Assembly (NCBI GenBank): GCA_025357775.1
Contig: JANXOQ010000033.1
Location: 1-9,695 of the forward strand
Direction: 5' to 3'
From: Ferruginibacter sp.
Lineage (GTDB): Bacteria; Bacteroidota; Bacteroidia; Chitinophagales; Chitinophagaceae
DNA length: 9,695 nt
Shown here: piece by piece, positions 1 to 6,886 of the stretch
Layout: each line of letters opens with the position of its first letter
Position numbering within the stretch: the first letter of the stretch is position 1
The notes under the pieces: generated by a model
The model's database searches: none
Seen by the model: the letters and a program-made list of their open reading frames with translations, nothing else
Told to the model about the DNA's origin: nothing
Position numbers and translations under genes: made by a program

Positions 1-296
1 CTACCAGAGATTTTTTTGAAGCCTTTGCAGGTGATAAGAAAAAGTTTACCCAAAACGTATTAGCAAATGTAGACGACACTGATGTATGGCGCATGGGCTT
101 TATTACAAAAGAAGACATGAGTGATTTTGGGCTGGAAGACTTTGTAGCAGTTTATATTCCTATGGCATATTCAGTAGCTGGCAATGTATATGTTATACCT
201 AGAGCTCGGATAAAACACATTACCCATATTAGCAGCGCACAAACAATGAAATTTGCAGTAAGTGGCGGGGTTACAGAAGTGACAGAAGAGAATTAG
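1..296 (+). CDS. DUF502 family protein, C-terminal part (5' end outside window)
   Basis: The reading frame is open from the left edge (first full codon at base 3) and ends at TAG 294-296, giving 97 visible residues and no start. The pattern is the soluble C-terminal part of DUF502 proteins: a GFITKED segment, then SDFGLEDFVAVYIP, a V(Y)VIPR segment, and the closing MKFAVSGGV. In this family the N-terminal part carries two membrane segments, and full proteins are about 200 residues, so roughly half lies upstream. DUF502 includes the plant LIKE-COV membrane proteins; the bacterial role is not established. The ATG at 93 is internal to the domain (recognisable family sequence precedes it), so it is not the true start. 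Family call is from memory of the motif and fairly sure; function is unknown. Confidence 0.8.
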   Translation, partial: TRDFFEAFAGDKKKFTQNVLANVDDTDVWRMGFITKEDMSDFGLEDFVAVYIPMAYSVAGNVYVIPRARIKHITHISSAQTMKFAVSGGVTEVTEEN

Positions 297-371
297 CAAA
301 TATGCCAATGCAATAATTTGATAGTTAACCAATAGAAAATTATGTAAATGTGTAAATAAAATAATATTGTG

Positions 372-401
372 TAAAGTAATTTTACGTAAGCATTTACTTT
401 A
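372..401. promoter_or_regulatory. Nested inverted repeat upstream of the phospholipase/nuclease gene
   Basis: TAAAGTAA (372-379) and TTACTTTA (394-401) are perfect reverse complements and flank an 8-bp palindrome, TTACGTAA (382-389). The element ends 18 nt before the ATG at 420, where an operator or a short 5'-UTR stem could sit. In such AT-rich DNA short dyads arise by chance, so the regulatory role is inference. Confidence 0.3.
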
Positions 402-419
402 TGATAAAGAATTATTTTT

Positions 420-1397
420 ATGAAAGAAATATTGAAAACAATATTATTAATTTCTTTTTTGGTGATGATATATCTACCCTCATTTTGCTGGGGCTTTTTT
501 GGGCATGCAAAAATAAATAACTACGCCTGCTTTTTGCTACCACCAGAGATGATGATTTTGTATAAGCCAAACATTAATTTTATAACAGAGCACTCAGCTG
601 ACCCTGATAAAAGGCGCAATTTAGTAAAAGAAGAAGGACCAAGGCACTATATAGATATTGATAGATATGGCAAGTACCCATATACAGAAGTACCTCGAAA
701 ATGGAAAGATGCTGTAGCAAAGTTTACAGAAGATACTTTAATAATGCATGGTATTGTACCATGGCATATACAAGTAATGCTAGGGCGGCTTACCGTAGCT
801 TTTAAAGAAAAAAACTTTAGCAAAATAATGAAAAATAGCGCAGAAATAGCGCATTACATTGCAGATTCGCATGTGCCCTTGCATACAAGCAGCAACCACA
901 ATGGGCAACTTACCAACCAAAAAGGTATACATGGTTTTTGGGAGAGCCGAGTGCCAGAGTTATTAGCAAATAAAGAATGGGATTTTATAATAGGCAAGGC
1001 TGAGTACATAAAAGAACCGCTACAATATTGCTGGGATAGGGTTTTAGAAAGTGCAAAAGCAACTGATACTGTTTTAAATTTTGAAAAAGAATTAACCAAT
1101 CAATTTTCTGCTGATAATAAATACTCATTTGAATTAAGAAATGGAAAAACAATAAGACAATATTCTTCTGCATTTACCATTGCATTTGATAAAAAACTGA
1201 ACGGCATGGTAGAAAAAAGAATGAGATTATCTATAAAAAGTGTTGCATCTTTTTGGTATACAGCATGGGTAAATGCAGGGCAACCAAATTTGCAAAGTTT
1301 GGTATCTCAAAAATTTAGCGAAGCAGATACAAAAGAATTTGAAGAATTAAATTCAAATTGGAACAATACTAACAAAATGATTGGAAGGGAGGAGTGA
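420..1397 (+). CDS. Secreted zinc-dependent phospholipase C / S1-P1 nuclease family protein
   Basis: This 325-residue protein has an N-terminal hydrophobic signal (residues 4-23) and then the tri-zinc ligand set of the phospholipase C / S1-P1 nuclease fold: W24, H29, D61, H76, H145, D149, H155, H171 and E175. The spacings match known members: W to H of 5 and D to H of 15 as in P1 nuclease, H-x3-D-x5-H as in both families, and H-x3-E at the end as in Bacillus cereus phospholipase C (S1/P1 have Asp there). Cleavage after C23 would leave W24 as the mature N-terminus, which these enzymes need because the terminal amine binds zinc. The product is therefore expected in the periplasm or outside the cell, hydrolysing phosphodiester bonds in phospholipid or nucleic acid; the substrate cannot be decided here. 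The gene stands alone, 123 nt after DUF502 and converging on the minus-strand FAH gene. Confidence 0.82.
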   Translation: MKEILKTILLISFLVMIYLPSFCWGFFGHAKINNYACFLLPPEMMILYKPNINFITEHSADPDKRRNLVKEEGPRHYIDIDRYGKYPYTEVPRKWKDAVAKFTEDTLIMHGIVPWHIQVMLGRLTVAFKEKNFSKIMKNSAEIAHYIADSHVPLHTSSNHNGQLTNQKGIHGFWESRVPELLANKEWDFIIGKAEYIKEPLQYCWDRVLESAKATDTVLNFEKELTNQFSADNKYSFELRNGKTIRQYSSAFTIAFDKKLNGMVEKRMRLSIKSVASFWYTAWVNAGQPNLQSLVSQKFSEADTKEFEELNSNWNNTNKMIGREE

Positions 1398-1518
1398 AGA
1401 AATCGACAAATATTAATATAAGAAGAATATTCAATATTCAAATGAGTCAGCTTTAACTTTTAATACTGTATACCTTATTAGACAAACTTTCAACCCTTCA
1501 TACAATTTAAACATACAA

Positions 1519-2529
1519 TCAAATACCTTTCTTTAAATTTAAAATACTCCAATCATTTTTCTCTGCCACAATATTATTTGTAAGTGTACCTAAATTTTCA
1601 ATTTCCATTTCCACCACATCCCCATTTTGTAACCACTGCTCTTTGTAATTAGGGTCATTCAATTTTCCTGTGCCATTCAATTCTAAAAAACAGCCTGTCC
1701 CGCATGTGCCGCTACCTATTACATCACCAGCATATAAATTTGCACCATAGCTTGCACGTTCAATTATTTCTGCAAATGTCCAATCCATATCACTTACATT
1801 GCCTTCGCTTACCTTCATTCCATTTACTTTGCAAGTCATTTTAAGATTCCAACTTTTACCAATATGGTTTTCTTTGCAAGGCATTACTAAGTGCTCCAGT
1901 TCATCTAGCGTAACGAGCATTGGCCCAATAGCAGTGCTAAAATCTTTTCCCTTTGCAGGACCAAGATTTAATAGCATCTCTTCCATTTGTAAACGCCTTG
2001 CACTCATATCATTCATAATCATTAAACCTCCAATATATTTATCTGCATCTGCTGCTTTTATATTTTTGCCATGCTTGCATACTACTATTGCTGCTTCTAA
2101 TTCAAAATCCAATTTTTCAAAATGGTCAGGCATGCAATGTATAGCACCTGGGCCTTGTATACCATTGTGATTCATAAAATAAAAGATTGGATATTGATCA
2201 AATTCTGCAATCATATCTAATTTTCTATTGCGCCTTGCAGCAGCCACATGTTGCCTAAAAGCATAGCCATCTCTACAACTTGTAGGGTGCGGTACTGGTG
2301 CTATTATGGTTTCTTCTTTATAAAGTCTATGGGGTTTATTTTCAAATTCTCCATTTATAATTACTTGCTCTGCTGCCAAGGCAAGTGGTATACAATCGTC
2401 CCAATATTTTAAAAACATTGCCATACTTTTTGGTAACTCAGGGTGTAGTATATCTGTATCATACAATTTTCCATTTACTAATATTGCTAATTGTTCGTAA
2501 TCGCCTTTTAGATATGTAAGAAGTTTCAT
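1519..2529 (-). CDS. Fumarylacetoacetate hydrolase (FAH) family protein
   Basis: The 336-residue protein carries the FAH-fold active site. D87 and H94 (in RDGYAFRQH) have the +7 spacing of the Asp and catalytic His of animal fumarylacetoacetase. E143 and E145 (FELEAA) and D174 (MNDMSAR) are the expected divalent-metal ligands, followed by R178, K195 (GKDFSTAIGP) and the GSGTCGTGC loop at 272-280. The family cleaves C-C bonds of 2,4-diketo acids or related compounds; fumarylacetoacetate (tyrosine breakdown) is a plausible substrate because the catalytic His is present, but no homogentisate-pathway gene is in view, so the substrate stays open. The length suits single-domain bacterial members and is shorter than the eukaryotic enzyme. 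The start at 2529 gives a family-like N-terminus (MKLLTYL). It lies 40 nt after the 102-residue gene and may share its transcript. Confidence 0.85.
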   Translation of the reverse strand: MKLLTYLKGDYEQLAILVNGKLYDTDILHPELPKSMAMFLKYWDDCIPLALAAEQVIINGEFENKPHRLYKEETIIAPVPHPTSCRDGYAFRQHVAAARRNRKLDMIAEFDQYPIFYFMNHNGIQGPGAIHCMPDHFEKLDFELEAAIVVCKHGKNIKAADADKYIGGLMIMNDMSARRLQMEEMLLNLGPAKGKDFSTAIGPMLVTLDELEHLVMPCKENHIGKSWNLKMTCKVNGMKVSEGNVSDMDWTFAEIIERASYGANLYAGDVIGSGTCGTGCFLELNGTGKLNDPNYKEQWLQNGDVVEMEIENLGTLTNNIVAEKNDWSILNLKKGI

Positions 2530-2569
2530 TTCAAAATATTATTAAAAAAATTTATTTAATTGTGTAAAT

Positions 2570-2878
2570 TTACCACCTCTCTTCTTCCTCAAAATCACTA
2601 TCTGTCATTTTATTTTCTTCTCTTGATTTTATTTTTTGCATTTGGCGCTCTACAAATAATGCAGCTATTATTTTACCAGCATTTTCTTTTTTATTATCGG
2701 CTAAAAGTTTATTCAATTTTGTTTCATTTATATCTGCCCTATACAGCAAATAAATAAGTTTATTAAAATTATTAATGATAAGATAATTTATTTTTTCTTC
2801 GAGCAACTTCATAAAATCATCTTCTTTAGCTTGTAGGCTAAAACAATCATTTACGATATGTACAATTTCATTTTTCAT
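2570..2878 (-). CDS. Conserved-looking small protein of unknown function (102 aa)
   Basis: This protein is mostly predicted alpha helix: a basic/hydrophobic segment around INYLIINNFNKLIYLLYRAD (30-49), a second helix with NETKLNKLLAD (51-61), a helix around AGKIIAALFVERQMQKI (67-83), and an acidic tail ending EEEERW. It has no signal peptide and no clear membrane span, so it is probably cytoplasmic. I recall similar short proteins of unknown function in Bacteroidota but cannot name a family. The ATG at 2878 is 2 nt past the TAA of the TIGR02757 gene, which points to co-translation. It is preferred over the opposite-strand frame because of this spacing and its compact helical, charged composition. 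Confidence 0.7.
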   Translation of the reverse strand: MKNEIVHIVNDCFSLQAKEDDFMKLLEEKINYLIINNFNKLIYLLYRADINETKLNKLLADNKKENAGKIIAALFVERQMQKIKSREENKMTDSDFEEEERW

Positions 2879-2880
2879 TA

Positions 2881-3654
2881 TTAAAACTTTTCTAATACAC
2901 CCAAAGAAAAAAGTGCAAAATCATACTTTGTAGGGTCTTTTTTATCTAAAGTTTTCATTGTATTAGTAAGCTCTACAGCTGCAAGCCAGTCTGTGGGCTT
3001 GCGTTGCAAAAGATTAAAATGCCTTGCTACACGAGCTACGTGTACATCCAAAGGTACTATAAGTTGCGAAGGCAAAATATTTTTCCAAATACCAAAGTCT
3101 ACACCGTTTTTATCATTCCGTACCATCCACCTCAGATACATACTTAACCGCTTGCAGGTAGCTTTTTTTGCTGGGCTTGCTATATGTTTCATTGTTCGCT
3201 TAGGTACACTTTCCAACGAAAAAAAATATTGGTAAAATCCGTTCAATCCATTCTCAATATTTTCGTCATCTTTTTTCAAACCAAGGCTGAAAGCATTTTC
3301 CAGCGAAATATTATTGCTATAATGATGTTTAAAAAAATCTACAAAATACAAAACATCAGTTGGGTTAAAAGTACGATGCTTAAAATGTAATAAATTTTTT
3401 AGGTCATTCTCTTGATGGTTCAAACAAAAATGGTGTGGGTCATTATCCATCAGCCCCATCAACTCTCTGCTTTTATTGATGATGGTTCTACGATTGCCCC
3501 AAGCAAAAATAGCTGCAAAAAAACCTGCTATTTCTATATCTTGCTTTTTGGTAAATGCATGCGGTATACAGATGGGGTCTGCATCAATAAAAAAAGGTTG
3601 ATTATATTCATCAACCTTTTTGTTTAAGAAATCTATAATTTTTTTATTTAACAA
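2881..3654 (-). CDS. TIGR02757 / DUF2400 family protein, TTG start
   Basis: This 257-residue protein shows all the blocks I associate with TIGR02757: KQDIEIAGFFAA..AWGNRR..IIN (37-60), H.ASPAKK..CKRL.MYLRWMVR (157-179), LIVPLDVHVARVAR (198-211) and DP.KYDFALFSLGV (240-253), ending EKF as relatives do. The PLDVHVARVAR segment resembles the VDTHxxRV motif of HhH-GPD DNA glycosylases, which would make D203 the equivalent of their catalytic Asp. That is inference; the family has no established function that I know of, and no iron-sulfur cysteine cluster is present. The only usable start is TTG at 3654: an in-frame TAG lies at 3660-3658 and the first internal Met is near residue 66, beyond the conserved N-terminal block. 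It sits 90 nt after the PLP-enzyme gene and 2 nt before the 102-residue gene. Confidence 0.85.
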   Translation of the reverse strand: MLNKKIIDFLNKKVDEYNQPFFIDADPICIPHAFTKKQDIEIAGFFAAIFAWGNRRTIINKSRELMGLMDNDPHHFCLNHQENDLKNLLHFKHRTFNPTDVLYFVDFFKHHYSNNISLENAFSLGLKKDDENIENGLNGFYQYFFSLESVPKRTMKHIASPAKKATCKRLSMYLRWMVRNDKNGVDFGIWKNILPSQLIVPLDVHVARVARHFNLLQRKPTDWLAAVELTNTMKTLDKKDPTKYDFALFSLGVLEKF

Positions 3655-3744
3655 TATCTATTTTTAAATTGACTTAATTTCTTCTTAATAAATTTTTGTT
3701 TCTTTTTAAGAATAACTGCAAAATCAACAATTTTTAAAATTCAA

Positions 3745-4899
3745 CTAATTAATTGCCACCCTCAAATCCTCCACCAAATCCTCCGCATCTTCAATACCCA
3801 CACTTAGCCTTATCAATCCATCAGATAAACCATTTGCAATTCTTTTTTCTCTTGGTATGCTTGCATGTGTCATACTTGCAGGATGGTTAATTAAGCTTTC
3901 TACACCTCCTAGGCTTTCTGCTAATGCAAACAACTTAGTAGCTGTTAATACCTTTGTTGCAGCTTCTATTGTATCATCTTTTAAAGTAAAACTTATCATA
4001 CCACCAAAATCTCTCATTTGCTTTTTAGCAATAGAATGGTTTTGGCTATCTTCAAAACCACACCAATATACTTTTTTTACCTTGTCATTGCTGCGCAAAT
4101 AATTGGCAATTATTCTACCATTTTCACAATGCTGTTTCATACGCACTGCCAAAGTTTTTATACCACGCAATACTAAAAAACAATCCATTGGTCCTGGTAC
4201 TGCCCCACAGCTTTTTTGTATAAAATAAAGTTGTTCACGCAGGCTATCGTCATTCATCATTAATGCACCTTGTATTACATCGCTATGGCCACCAAGGTAT
4301 TTTGTAGCACTATGCATTACAATATCTGCACCAAGGTCAAGCGGGTTTTGTAAGTAGGGAGATGCAAAAGTATTATCTACACAAAGCCAAGCCCCTGCTG
4401 CTTTTGATATATAAGCTACTGCTTCAATATCCGTAATGTTCATCAAAGGGTTGGTAGGTGTTTCTATCCAAATTAATTTTGTTTTTATGGTAACAGCTGC
4501 TTGTATATTTTCAACATTTGTGGTATCTACAGATATAAATTTAATTCCAAATTTTTGAAATATTTTGGTAAATAAACGATACGTTCCGCCATACATATCA
4601 TTAGCACATATTACTTCATCGCCCGGGTTCAACAATTTCATAACTGCATCTGTAGCAGCTACACCACTTCCAAAAGCAAGTCCATATTTTCCGTTTTCAA
4701 TTACGGCTAATGCGTCTTCCAATGCTTTTCGAGTAGGGTTTTGGCTACGTGCATATTCATACCCTTGGTTTACACCTGGTGCGCTTTGCACATACGTACT
4801 TGTTTGGTAAATTGGTGTCATTATAGCACCGGTACTTGGGTCAGGCACTGTACCTGCATGTATAAATTTTGTGGCAGCTTTGTGTATTATATTACTCAT
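3745..4899 (-). CDS. Cystathionine gamma-synthase / gamma-lyase (PLP-dependent, Cys/Met metabolism family)
   Basis: This is a fold-type I PLP enzyme of trans-sulfuration. Taking the ATG at 4899 it has 384 residues, normal for the family. Visible landmarks are Y49 and R51 (EYAR, contacting the neighbouring subunit's PLP phosphate), GSG at 77-79, Y103, D175 (DNTFASPYL, pairs with the PLP ring nitrogen), the Schiff-base lysine K200 (SATKYLGGHSD), the SLGGVESLINHPASMTH loop, and R364 (RLSVG, substrate carboxylate). It would make or split cystathionine in the cytoplasm; synthase (MetB), lyase (CGL/MccB) and methionine gamma-lyase-like activities cannot be separated from sequence alone, so no symbol is given. 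An ATG at 4920 would add MLLNEYN, but it overlaps a TAATTTTG promoter-like box, and homologues as I recall them begin near the later Met. It follows asnB by 54 nt. Confidence 0.9.
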   Translation of the reverse strand: MSNIIHKAATKFIHAGTVPDPSTGAIMTPIYQTSTYVQSAPGVNQGYEYARSQNPTRKALEDALAVIENGKYGLAFGSGVAATDAVMKLLNPGDEVICANDMYGGTYRLFTKIFQKFGIKFISVDTTNVENIQAAVTIKTKLIWIETPTNPLMNITDIEAVAYISKAAGAWLCVDNTFASPYLQNPLDLGADIVMHSATKYLGGHSDVIQGALMMNDDSLREQLYFIQKSCGAVPGPMDCFLVLRGIKTLAVRMKQHCENGRIIANYLRSNDKVKKVYWCGFEDSQNHSIAKKQMRDFGGMISFTLKDDTIEAATKVLTATKLFALAESLGGVESLINHPASMTHASIPREKRIANGLSDGLIRLSVGIEDAEDLVEDLRVAIN

Positions 4900-4917
4900 A
4901 TTATATTCATTTAAAAG

Positions 4918-4925
4918 CAAAATTA
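4918..4925 (-). promoter_or_regulatory. Candidate Bacteroidota -7 box for the trans-sulfuration gene
   Basis: The minus strand reads TAATTTTG, an exact match to the Bacteroidota -7 consensus TAnnTTTG, 18 nt before the ATG at 4899. No clear TTG -33 element is seen at the usual distance. The box overlaps the alternative upstream ATG (4920-4918), which favours the downstream start if it is used. An 8-mer with two free positions is easily met by chance in AT-rich DNA. Confidence 0.3.
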
Positions 4926-4953
4926 CAATAAAGATATTTACAGATTAATTGTT

Positions 4954-6804
4954 TTATAAAACTGATGCTAAACTTAAATACTTCCAGTCATCATTTTGGG
5001 AGTTATGCACAGCCGTAGCTTTTACTTGTTGGTTTAAAACAATTGGTTTTAATATTTTTTCATTTACTAACTTTTGTTTGGCATCTTGTATTCTTTCTTG
5101 CATACCTCTATTTTCCATCCATAACTTTTGTGGGGGCTCAAAGCCTATTTTATTCATATTCCACAAAATGTTTTCAGGCACTTTATTTTGCATTGTTTTT
5201 CTCAAAATATATTTTGTAAAACCATTTTTCATTTTTAAAGTAGAAGGCAATGAAAAAATGAATTGTACCAATTCTTTATTTAAAAATGGCAATCTTACTT
5301 CTACTCCATGCGCCATACTATTTCTATCAGCGTACCTAAGCAGTTCTTCCAAACCATTTTCCATTGTGTTGTGATATAGTAAATCGTTTAATTTACACAC
5401 ACTAGGTTTATATATTCCTTGCCATTCTTTTCCATTAATTGCACGCAAATAATCATTATTTATATTACTATTATTTGTTACTTTACCAAATACTTTTCTT
5501 TCTAATATCATGGCAGCATGAGCAGGTAAGTAAGTGGCAAAAATATTTTTTAACCCAAAGTTTACAGTTACATTATTTTTTAAAAATGCTTTTCTTTCTT
5601 TTATTGTTTTATTGTATTTGTAATGCAACACAAGTTCTTGCAAATACCAATGTATATATTTTGTATAGCCGCCTAATATTTCATCTGCACCTTGCCCATC
5701 AAGCAATACTTTCACATTGTGTTTTTTTGCTAGTTCGTATACTTTGTATTGTGCATAAATGCTGCTAGATGCAAATGGCTCTTCTTGATGGTAACATATT
5801 TTGTCAAAATCTTTTAGCAAATCATTAGCTGTTGGTGATGTTGTGTAATTTTCACCATTAATACTTTGCACAAGTTCATTAATAAAAATACTTTCATCTT
5901 TTTCGAACCCTGGAAAAATAGCAGAAAATGTTTTAAAATTTTGTGTACTTTTTTGTTTGTTTACAAAATAGGCAATAGTGCTACTATCAACACCTCCACT
6001 TAGGCTTGTACCCACGGGCACATCACTTTTTAATCTTTTTGTTATAGAATTTTGAAGCAATATTTCTAATTTTTCTATTGCATCTTTTTCAGAAATTTTA
6101 ATACTACTATCTTTATCAATATTTGTAAATCTTGTAATATTAAATTTCATTTTTTGCAAAGAAAAAACACCAATATGCGCAGGCGGCAAAGCCAATATAT
6201 TTTTAAAAAATGTTTGTGATTTATTATTAGCAGATTGTACTTGCCCATTTCCTAAAAAATTAAGCAGCATTTTTTCATCTGCTATTTTATTTATACCTAT
6301 TGCCCACAAAGCTTTCATTTCGCTTGCAAAAGCAAAAGCCTCATTGTCTAAAAAATAATAAAATGGTTTTTCACCAAAAATGTCTTTAGCACAAAAAAGT
6401 TCCTGCATTTTTTCATCCCAAATGGCAAATGAAAACATGCCATCAAAGTATTTAACACAATCATTTTTGTATAAATCATACGCAGCTAATATTACTTCAG
6501 TATCACTTTCTGTATAAAAATGGTATCCTACTTTTTGTAAGTCTATTTTTAATTCTTTATAATTATATATTTCGCCATTATAGGTTATACTATATCTATC
6601 TGCATAATGCATGGGTTGGGCAGCAGCATTTGAAAGGTCAATTATAGCAAGCCTTCTATGTGCAAGTCCTACATTACTGCTAGTATTTATCCATTGCCCC
6701 TCACCATCAGGCCCACGGTGTGCTAGCACATCACTCATAGTTTTTAAATTACGAAGATGTACCAATGTTTTGTTTTGAGAAATTATACCTGCAATACCAC
6801 ACAT
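4954..6804 (-). CDS. asnB: Asparagine synthase (glutamine-hydrolysing)
   Basis: This two-domain enzyme of 616 residues forms asparagine from aspartate, glutamine and ATP. The N-terminal class II glutaminase domain (about 1-200) begins MCGIAG, leaving C2 as the nucleophile after Met removal, with R50 (HRRLAIID), YNGEIYN (75-81) and SDTE (100-103). The synthetase domain has the ATP-pyrophosphatase loop SGGVDSS (269-275), LLDGQGADEILGGY (367-380) and the ADRNSMAHGVEVRLPFL region (492-508). The length exceeds E. coli AsnB (about 554) and matches the long TIGR01536 type, which can act in asparagine supply or in amidating surface-polymer sugars; no glycan genes are nearby. The usual RDR(F/L)GxKP segment reads KDIFGEKP (140-147), with Ile at the common Arg position. 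It starts 82 nt after the DUF2911 gene. Confidence 0.92.
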   Translation of the reverse strand: MCGIAGIISQNKTLVHLRNLKTMSDVLAHRGPDGEGQWINTSSNVGLAHRRLAIIDLSNAAAQPMHYADRYSITYNGEIYNYKELKIDLQKVGYHFYTESDTEVILAAYDLYKNDCVKYFDGMFSFAIWDEKMQELFCAKDIFGEKPFYYFLDNEAFAFASEMKALWAIGINKIADEKMLLNFLGNGQVQSANNKSQTFFKNILALPPAHIGVFSLQKMKFNITRFTNIDKDSSIKISEKDAIEKLEILLQNSITKRLKSDVPVGTSLSGGVDSSTIAYFVNKQKSTQNFKTFSAIFPGFEKDESIFINELVQSINGENYTTSPTANDLLKDFDKICYHQEEPFASSSIYAQYKVYELAKKHNVKVLLDGQGADEILGGYTKYIHWYLQELVLHYKYNKTIKERKAFLKNNVTVNFGLKNIFATYLPAHAAMILERKVFGKVTNNSNINNDYLRAINGKEWQGIYKPSVCKLNDLLYHNTMENGLEELLRYADRNSMAHGVEVRLPFLNKELVQFIFSLPSTLKMKNGFTKYILRKTMQNKVPENILWNMNKIGFEPPQKLWMENRGMQERIQDAKQKLVNEKILKPIVLNQQVKATAVHNSQNDDWKYLSLASVL

Positions 6805-6813
6805 ACAAAAAAA

Positions 6814-6839
6814 TTAGCCAATTATAAAGTTAGCCAATT
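6814..6839 (-). repeat. 10-bp direct repeat flanking a promoter-like box before asnB
   Basis: On the minus strand AATTGGCTAA occurs at 6839-6830 and again at 6823-6814, 16 bp apart start to start and ending 9 nt before the asnB ATG at 6804. Between and overlapping them is TAACTTTA (6832-6825), one base off the Bacteroidota -7 consensus TAnnTTTG. Such tandem repeats can be regulator half-sites, but no regulator can be named and a -33 element is not visible. Confidence 0.35.
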
Positions 6840-6886
6840 TTCCAATGAAACTATTAGCTTATCAACTTTAATTTGAATTAGAATTT

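Noticed and set aside
1398..1518. Possible bidirectional terminator between the convergent phospholipase-like and FAH genes
   Set aside because: Only the short AT palindrome GAATATTC and weak repeats are present; no stem with a GC core and T-run was found.
1799..2170. 123-codon plus-strand frame inside the FAH gene
   Set aside because: It is antisense to conserved active-site sequence of a clear FAH family protein, so it is a shadow frame.
3655..3744. Possible terminator or riboswitch between the trans-sulfuration and TIGR02757 genes
   Set aside because: Only A/T-run complementarity is visible, without a GC-containing stem or any conserved aptamer motif.
4900..4953. SAM-responsive riboswitch before the trans-sulfuration gene
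   Set aside because: The 54-nt gap is AT-only in character and shows no stem or pseudoknot expected of SAM aptamers.
4949..5374. 141-codon plus-strand frame opposite the asnB 3' half
   Set aside because: Its product is hydrophobic and Cys/Phe-rich, mirroring the antisense of conserved AsnB motifs; it has no independent signal.
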